From JBEBVQ01 sp964636205 (GTDB lineage: Bacteria; Bacteroidota; Bacteroidia; Chitinophagales; Chitinophagaceae): a stretch of 10,740 nt of DNA. Every line of letters starts with the position of its first letter. Within the stretch, counting starts at the first letter, position 1. The notes beneath the pieces are model-generated. The model made no database searches. It saw only the letters and a program-made list of their open reading frames with translations, and was not told where the DNA came from. The stretch covers positions 1-10,740 of the forward strand of contig CAZWPF010000092.1 in assembly GCA_964636205.1 (NCBI GenBank). Reading direction: 5' to 3'. The position numbers and the translations under genes were made by a program. This document shows positions 6,384-10,740 of this stretch, piece after piece.

Positions 6384-6413
6384 TTGTTTTTTTCACACTA
6401 TGTTTATAACTTG
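6384..6413 (+). promoter_or_regulatory. Candidate promoter of the PA-domain/T9SS protein gene
   Basis: TTG (6384-6386) and TAACTTG (6407-6413) are separated by 20 bases, a near match to the Bacteroidota -33/-7 pair, about 30 bases before the ATG at 6443. The -7 part lacks one T of TAnnTTTG. I see no terminator hairpin for nadA in this 98-base gap, so read-through from nadA is also possible. Confidence 0.3.
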
Positions 6414-6442
6414 TCACCCTTAATTTGTCTAATTTTCTTATT

Positions 6443-8395
6443 ATGAAAAAATCTACATTATTAACAATGTCGCTGGCTGTTGCGGCCACCGTATCGTTTC
6501 AGGACGTTATGGCGCAACATTCCGGTGTAGCACCTCGGTTTGGAGAAGTGGCCGGGAATGCGGTTGACCCAACTAATTACCATAAAGATTATGTGAAGAG
6601 GTTTTTTATAAACGAACCTGCTTCTGTTGCCGGGTCAAAGGTGTATACGATCACCAACAGTGGTTTGGGTCGTACAGGTGATTGGGGCGGCTCAATTAAT
6701 TCCGTGTGGAACAATGTGGAGATTGTAGCTGCCAAAGATTCTTTGGGTTGTGCTTCACTTACCAATGCGGCTGCTATTAGCGGTAAATGGGCATTGATTT
6801 ATCGTGGAGATTGTGAGTTTGGCCGTAAAGCGTTGATGGCGCAACAAGCGAACGCTGAGGGCGTAATCATTGTTAACAATGTTCCGGGTGGTCCGGTTGG
6901 TATGGGTGCCGGTGCTCAAGGTAACCAAGTTACCATACCTGTGTTGATGATTTCAAAAGACGATGGTGATGCCATTAATGCTGAATTGAATGCAGGTAAT
7001 ACTGTTAAATTGAGTATCGCTCCTTGGGGAGTTGGTGTTGCGAACGATTTAGGTTTTCTGCCTACTGGTGGTGCTCTTTGGGGATATTATGCAATTCCAC
7101 AAAAGCAGCTAGCTAACGGCAATGGCAACCCTGCTCCTTATAAAGCAGTAACCGGTGCATTTTTCGGTAACTTCGGTACTAGTGCTCAAACTAACATTGT
7201 TGTTAAAAACACACTTAGTTTCATCCCAGACGGTGGAAGCGCTACAGTATTAAAGGAAGATTCTATCGAAATCAGCAACTTCCCTACAAGCGATTCTATC
7301 ATGTACGCTTTTAATGATGATTTGACTGATGTTCATGCTACCGGAAAGGGTCGTATCGAGGCAAGCTATACTTTGACTTCTAATCAGACAGATGACTTAC
7401 CTGGTGATAATGTTTGGTCAACTTCCAGCTATGTAACTGACACTATCTTCTCTAAAGCAAGATATGATTTCTCATTAGGTCGTCCAATAGTTACTTCTTC
7501 TTATGGTCTGACCAGCGGAGAGCCTTTCTTGTGGGGTCCGATGTTCTATTTCGCTAAAGGTAACGACGCTTTGCGTTGGGTTCAATTTAGTGTATCAAAC
7601 GGTGATGCCAACAATCCTTCTTTGGCTAACTCTCCTGATTTGATGGTTTATATTTACGAATGGACTGATCAATCTGATACTCTGGGTCGAATTGTAGGAC
7701 AATATTTGAATCCCGTAGGTGTAGGTGTTAAGCGTTTCGAGCAAACTGATTCTAGCGGACAAGTTTTCCGTGCTTATATCACTGATCTGGAAGTTCCTGA
7801 CAAGGCTTTTGTAACTCGTGATGACAAGTGGTACTGGGTTGTAGTTGACGTTCCCGGTGGTTGGTACCTCGGTGTTGACGGTTATTTAAACTACTATCCT
7901 CGTCATTACTTCTTGCGTAACAATACTGTTAGTCCGACTCTCGAGTACTATGGTCCGGTATTCCCGGGTACTACTTCTACTCTGGCATCTGATGTAGTTT
8001 CAGGGTTACCTTTCGAAGCATATTACAATGGTGATTCGGCTCGTTACGCTCAACAAAGAAACGGTCTGGTACCTTCAGTTGCATTGCACCTGACTTCAGA
8101 CACTTCTTTTGTTTCTGTTCAATCTGTTGAAAATGCAGTTGCTGAATTCTCTATGTTCCCTAACCCAGCAAATGAAGTATTGAATGTTCAAATTGGTTTG
8201 AACAAAACTGCTTCTAAAGTTAGCATGACTATTTTGGATGCGATGGGACGGAATGTTATGAGAAAAGAATTGAGCAACGTTTCTAACGAGAAAGTTAGCT
8301 TTAATACTAACGGATTGGCTTCCGGTTCTTACTACCTGGTTATTCATACCGGTGAAGGAAAACCATCAGTGCGCAAGTTCGTGGTTGAAAGATAG
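6443..8395 (+). CDS. Secreted PA-domain protein with type IX secretion sorting domain
   Basis: The 650-residue protein has a Sec signal peptide (1-24, MKKSTLLTMSLAVAATVSF core, cleavage after VMA before Q25). A protease-associated (PA) domain follows at about 92-192 (GKWALIYRGDCEFGRKA, GVIIVNN, IPVLMIS), with C103 and C124 a possible disulfide. The long middle region is beta-rich with many Trp and Tyr. The C-terminal 83 residues (568-650) are a type A T9SS sorting domain: FPNPANEVLNV, SMTILDAMGRNV and GLASGSYYLVIHTGEGK. It should cross the outer membrane through the type IX system and be surface-attached or released. I see no protease catalytic motif, so the PA domain probably serves binding rather than cleavage. 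The frame extends six codons upstream to a TTG at 6425, but ATG 6443 gives the normal signal peptide. A strong terminator follows. Confidence 0.85.
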   Translation: MKKSTLLTMSLAVAATVSFQDVMAQHSGVAPRFGEVAGNAVDPTNYHKDYVKRFFINEPASVAGSKVYTITNSGLGRTGDWGGSINSVWNNVEIVAAKDSLGCASLTNAAAISGKWALIYRGDCEFGRKALMAQQANAEGVIIVNNVPGGPVGMGAGAQGNQVTIPVLMISKDDGDAINAELNAGNTVKLSIAPWGVGVANDLGFLPTGGALWGYYAIPQKQLANGNGNPAPYKAVTGAFFGNFGTSAQTNIVVKNTLSFIPDGGSATVLKEDSIEISNFPTSDSIMYAFNDDLTDVHATGKGRIEASYTLTSNQTDDLPGDNVWSTSSYVTDTIFSKARYDFSLGRPIVTSSYGLTSGEPFLWGPMFYFAKGNDALRWVQFSVSNGDANNPSLANSPDLMVYIYEWTDQSDTLGRIVGQYLNPVGVGVKRFEQTDSSGQVFRAYITDLEVPDKAFVTRDDKWYWVVVDVPGGWYLGVDGYLNYYPRHYFLRNNTVSPTLEYYGPVFPGTTSTLASDVVSGLPFEAYYNGDSARYAQQRNGLVPSVALHLTSDTSFVSVQSVENAVAEFSMFPNPANEVLNVQIGLNKTASKVSMTILDAMGRNVMRKELSNVSNEKVSFNTNGLASGSYYLVIHTGEGKPSVRKFVVER

Positions 8396-8416
8396 ACTCG
8401 GTTTTTATTTTTATAG

Positions 8417-8443
8417 AATGGCACGGATTACCGTGCCATTTTT
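8417..8443 (+). terminator. Intrinsic terminator after the T9SS protein gene
   Basis: AATGGCACGG (8417-8426) pairs perfectly with CCGTGCCATT (8431-8440) around an ATTA loop, followed by T residues through 8443. The 10-bp stem begins 22 bases after the stop codon and isolates the secreted-protein gene from mnmG. Confidence 0.92.
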
Positions 8444-8454
8444 GTTTGAGCGAA

Positions 8455-8470
8455 TGTTTCACGTGGAACG
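8455..8470. other. parS site 1 (ParB-binding centromere-like site)
   Basis: TGTTTCACGTGGAACG matches the conserved bacterial parS 16-mer TGTTnCACGTGnAACA at every fixed position except the last base. It sits in the gap between the T9SS gene terminator and mnmG, overlapping a 10-bp palindrome GGAACGTTCC (8465-8474). parS is bound by ParB to load SMC and segregate replicated origins. The parA and parB genes are not in the window. Confidence 0.85.
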
Positions 8471-8511
8471 TTCCCCAGCAAATTCTTTTCATCTGTGCCT
8501 TTAAGATTTCT

Positions 8512-8519
8512 TAATTTTG
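8512..8519 (+). promoter_or_regulatory. -7 promoter element of mnmG
   Basis: TAATTTTG is an exact TAnnTTTG, with a TTTC (8487-8490, one mismatch to TTTG) 21 bases upstream. It ends only six bases before ATG 8526, so a transcript from it would have almost no leader. Confidence 0.4.
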
Positions 8520-8525
8520 TGGCTT

Positions 8526-10400
8526 ATGTTTCCTGAATACGATATAATAGTAGTGGGTGGTGGGCACGCCGGTTGTGAAGCTGCAGCTGCAGCTGCAAAT
8601 ATGGGGTCAAGAGTTTTGCTTGTGACGATGAATATGCAGACGATTGCACAGATGAGTTGTAATCCTGCAATGGGCGGAATTGGCAAAGGGCAAATTGTAA
8701 GAGAGATTGACGCACTAGGTGGATACAGCGGTATTGTTAGTGATCGTAGTATGATTCAGTTTAGAATGCTGAATCGTTCAAAAGGACCGGGCATGTGGAG
8801 TCCGCGTACCCAAAATGATCGTATGTTGTTCGCTGCTGTCTGGCGGGAGATGCTAGAGCAGACTCCTAACTTGGATTTTTGGCAGGATATGGTGAAGGGA
8901 TTGATTGTTTCACGTGGAACAGTTAAAGGTGTTGTAACAGGAATGGGTCAAGAAATCAAGGCTAAGGCAGTCATCCTTACTAACGGAACCTTTTTAAATG
9001 GCGTAATCCATGTGGGTGAGAAGCAATTTGGCGGTGGAAGGATGGGGGAGAAGGGTGCCAGTGGAATCACCGAGCAACTGGTTTCATTAGGTTTTGAGAG
9101 TGCTCGGTTGAAAACCGGGACACCTCCACGAATTGACGGTAGGTCGTTAGACTATTCAAAGATGGAGGTTCAAGAAGGAGATGAGGAAATTACAGGGTTT
9201 TCTTACCTTCCCATAGAACGGATTAAGCCAGAACACCAGAGATGTTGCTGGATAACGTATACAAGTCAGCAGGTACACGATATCCTTAAAACCGGATTCG
9301 AAAAGTCTCCAATGTACCAAGGGAGAATCAAAGGTAGTGGACCCAGATATTGCCCTAGCATTGAAGATAAGATTAGTAGGTTTGCGGATAAGGATAGACA
9401 CCAATTGTTTGTAGAACCGGAAGGTTGGAACACAGTTGAAATCTACGTCAACGGATTCAGTACCTCACTGCCCGAGGAAGTTCAGTATAAAGCTTTAACC
9501 AGCGTACCGGGCTTTGAAAATGCAAAGTTTTTCCGCCCCGGATATGCTATTGAATACGATTATTTCCCGCCAACACAATTAAATTTTACTCTTGAAACCA
9601 AGCAGATTCAGAATTTATATTTCGCCGGGCAAATCAACGGTACGACAGGTTATGAGGAAGCGGCGTGCCAAGGACTTATGGCCGGAATAAATGCACACCG
9701 CAAGGTAACAGATAGCGAACCTCTGATCTTACAGCGAAATGATGCCTATATCGGAGTATTGATCGATGATTTGATCAATAAAGGCACGGACGAGCCTTAT
9801 AGAATGTTTACCAGTAGGGCAGAATTTAGAACATTATTGCGGCAAGATAATGCCGACTTCCGATTGACACCACTGGGACATGAAATAGGACTGGCTTCAG
9901 AGGAAAGATACCAACGAGTAACTAAGAAGCAGCAAACGGTTGCCAAAATTAGAACAACCTTGGCCGAATTCGGAATCGAACCACAGGAAATCAATGGTTT
10001 CCTACAGGAAAAAGGATACCAGGCTATTCCTGAAAAGACTAAGGCACAAAAGCTGTTATTGAGACCAAACGTATCATTAGCCGAAATCTGTAAAGCTGTG
10101 CCGCGACTAGCAAAGGCATTGGATTCAGATAACATTGATCCCCTAGATATACAACAAGCCGAGATTCAGACTAAGTACGAGGTCTATATCGAAAAGGAAA
10201 AAGAGTTAGTGGCAAAGATGGCCACTCTGGAGGATCTTGTGATTCCCGATTCTTTTGATTACAACAAATTATCGGCCATATCCACGGAAGCAAGACAGAA
10301 ATTGACAAAAATTAGACCCAGGACTTTGGGTCAGGCTAGCAGAATTAGTGGCGTTAATCCGAGCGATGTCCAAATACTAATGGTCTATATGGGAAGATAA
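8526..10400 (+). CDS. mnmG: tRNA uridine-5-carboxymethylaminomethyl(34) synthesis enzyme MnmG
   Basis: The 624-residue FAD-dependent enzyme (formerly GidA) works with MnmE to install the carboxymethylaminomethyl group on wobble U34 of certain tRNAs, keeping decoding accurate. The N-terminal Rossmann motif VVGGGHAGCEAA (9-20) binds FAD. Family signatures follow: SCNPAMGGIGKGQIVREIDALGG (44-66), KTGTPPRIDG (196-205), RCCWITYT (239-246), GPRYCPSIEDK (272-282) and YFAGQINGTTGYEEAACQGLMAG (365-387). The C-terminal helical domain is complete and length is normal. A TTG at 8517 would add three codons, but it overlaps the -7 element, so ATG 8526 is preferred. A perfect parS site lies in codons 127-132 (IVSRGT). 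mnmE is not adjacent. Confidence 0.97.
   Translation: MFPEYDIIVVGGGHAGCEAAAAAANMGSRVLLVTMNMQTIAQMSCNPAMGGIGKGQIVREIDALGGYSGIVSDRSMIQFRMLNRSKGPGMWSPRTQNDRMLFAAVWREMLEQTPNLDFWQDMVKGLIVSRGTVKGVVTGMGQEIKAKAVILTNGTFLNGVIHVGEKQFGGGRMGEKGASGITEQLVSLGFESARLKTGTPPRIDGRSLDYSKMEVQEGDEEITGFSYLPIERIKPEHQRCCWITYTSQQVHDILKTGFEKSPMYQGRIKGSGPRYCPSIEDKISRFADKDRHQLFVEPEGWNTVEIYVNGFSTSLPEEVQYKALTSVPGFENAKFFRPGYAIEYDYFPPTQLNFTLETKQIQNLYFAGQINGTTGYEEAACQGLMAGINAHRKVTDSEPLILQRNDAYIGVLIDDLINKGTDEPYRMFTSRAEFRTLLRQDNADFRLTPLGHEIGLASEERYQRVTKKQQTVAKIRTTLAEFGIEPQEINGFLQEKGYQAIPEKTKAQKLLLRPNVSLAEICKAVPRLAKALDSDNIDPLDIQQAEIQTKYEVYIEKEKELVAKMATLEDLVIPDSFDYNKLSAISTEARQKLTKIRPRTLGQASRISGVNPSDVQILMVYMGR
8906..8921. other. parS site 2, exact, inside mnmG
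   Basis: TGTTTCACGTGGAACA matches TGTTnCACGTGnAACA at all fixed positions. Its reverse complement, TGTTCCACGTGAAACA, is identical to the classic Bacillus subtilis parS. It is embedded in the reading frame as codons 127-132 of mnmG. An exact 16-mer has negligible chance probability in 10.7 kb, and a second copy 451 bases upstream strengthens the call. Confidence 0.92.
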
Positions 10401-10429
10401 TCTAAACGGAAGGACCAGGTTTTTAGAAG

Positions 10430-10480
10430 ATCCCAAATCTAATAACGAAATTTATTAGGTTTGGGATTCTTTATTTTAGG
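10430..10480 (+). terminator. Intrinsic terminator of mnmG
   Basis: The arms 10430-10445 and 10452-10467 form a 16-bp stem with a single G-T wobble and a 6-base loop (CGAAAT), followed by the T-rich TCTTTATTTT. It lies 29 bases after the mnmG stop codon, so recX is probably transcribed separately. Confidence 0.85.
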
Positions 10481-10511
10481 AGACGATTATTTAGTTATTT
10501 AAAACAGAGCC

Positions 10512-10740
10512 ATGGATATCGAGATGGATCCAATTCAAGAAGATCCGAGATTTAAAGCTGTTGTCAAATACTGCCAATATCAAGAAAGATGTCATGCCGA
10601 AGTCAGACAGAAACTTTATCAACTTAAAGTTTATACAGATCTCGCCGATGAATTTATCGTACGACTAATTAAATTGGATCTACTAAACGAAGAACGATTC
10701 GCAATAGCATACGCCAGAGGGAAATTTCGAATGAAAGGAT
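10512..10740 (+). CDS. recX: Regulatory protein RecX, N-terminal part (cut by window end)
   Basis: An ATG at 10512 opens a frame that runs to the window end: 76 codons and one base. RecX binds RecA filaments and inhibits recombinase and coprotease activity. The visible part shows the family's helical repeats: YCQYQERCHAEVRQKLYQL (about 20-38) and then DEFIVRLIKLDLLNEERFAIAYARGKFRMK (about 45-74), the latter containing the strongly conserved NEERFA..YARGKFR block. A second in-frame ATG at 10524 is an alternative start and nothing in the sequence decides between them. recA is not in view. No exact TAnnTTTG element lies in the 111-base gap before it. Confidence 0.9.
   Translation, partial: MDIEMDPIQEDPRFKAVVKYCQYQERCHAEVRQKLYQLKVYTDLADEFIVRLIKLDLLNEERFAIAYARGKFRMKG

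Noticed and set aside
8579..8601. GCTGCA repeats at the start of mnmG as a microsatellite or frameshift site
   Set aside because: They encode the normal Ala-rich helix after the GGGHAGCE motif of MnmG and the frame is intact.
10478..10482. AGGAG as a Shine-Dalgarno for recX
   Set aside because: It is about 30 bases before the ATG at 10512, too far to act, and Bacteroidota rarely rely on this motif.

Overview
This window looks like ordinary chromosomal DNA of a Bacteroidota bacterium, most likely near the Chitinophagales/Sphingobacteriales, though the order is a guess. The evidence is a protein with a C-terminal type IX secretion sorting domain, a DUF2480-family protein (a family I know from Bacteroidota), a PpiD/SurA-like foldase with the N-terminus typical of that phylum, several -7 elements of the form TAnnTTTG, and no clear Shine-Dalgarno sequences.

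Layout. Positions 1-64 (minus) are the first 21 codons of a probable IS256-family transposase, and its IS end lies near 228. An unusual polypyrimidine tract (about 250-377) follows. Then come a periplasmic L,D-transpeptidase (384-1103, minus), a DtxR/MntR-type metal-dependent regulator (1279-1941, plus), a DUF2480 protein (2079-2585, minus) and a 720-residue membrane-anchored parvulin-type foldase (2675-4837, minus). The 496-base gap 4838-5333 carries no gene. To its right all genes point right: nadA (5334-6344), a secreted PA-domain/T9SS protein (6443-8395), mnmG/gidA (8526-10400) and the start of recX (10512 to the window end).

The main result is a probable chromosomal replication origin. 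The gap 4838-5333 holds at least six DnaA-box-like 9-mers (two exact TTATCCACA, two TTATTCACA, two with one mismatch) followed by an AT-rich A/T-tract block. Two ParB-binding parS sites lie 3.2 and 3.7 kb to the right: one in the gap before mnmG (8455-8470, 15/16) and one inside the mnmG coding sequence (8906-8921, exact 16/16). Genes next to the gap diverge from it on both sides and G/C strand bias switches across it, as expected at an origin. The dnaA, parA and parB genes are not in the window.

The genes are housekeeping functions that do not form one pathway: envelope maintenance (L,D-transpeptidase, foldase, secreted protein), NAD synthesis (nadA), tRNA wobble modification (mnmG), recombination control (recX) and metal homeostasis (the DtxR-type regulator). 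What ties them together is position near a candidate oriC/parS region. I saw no defence system, CRISPR array, tRNA or rRNA.
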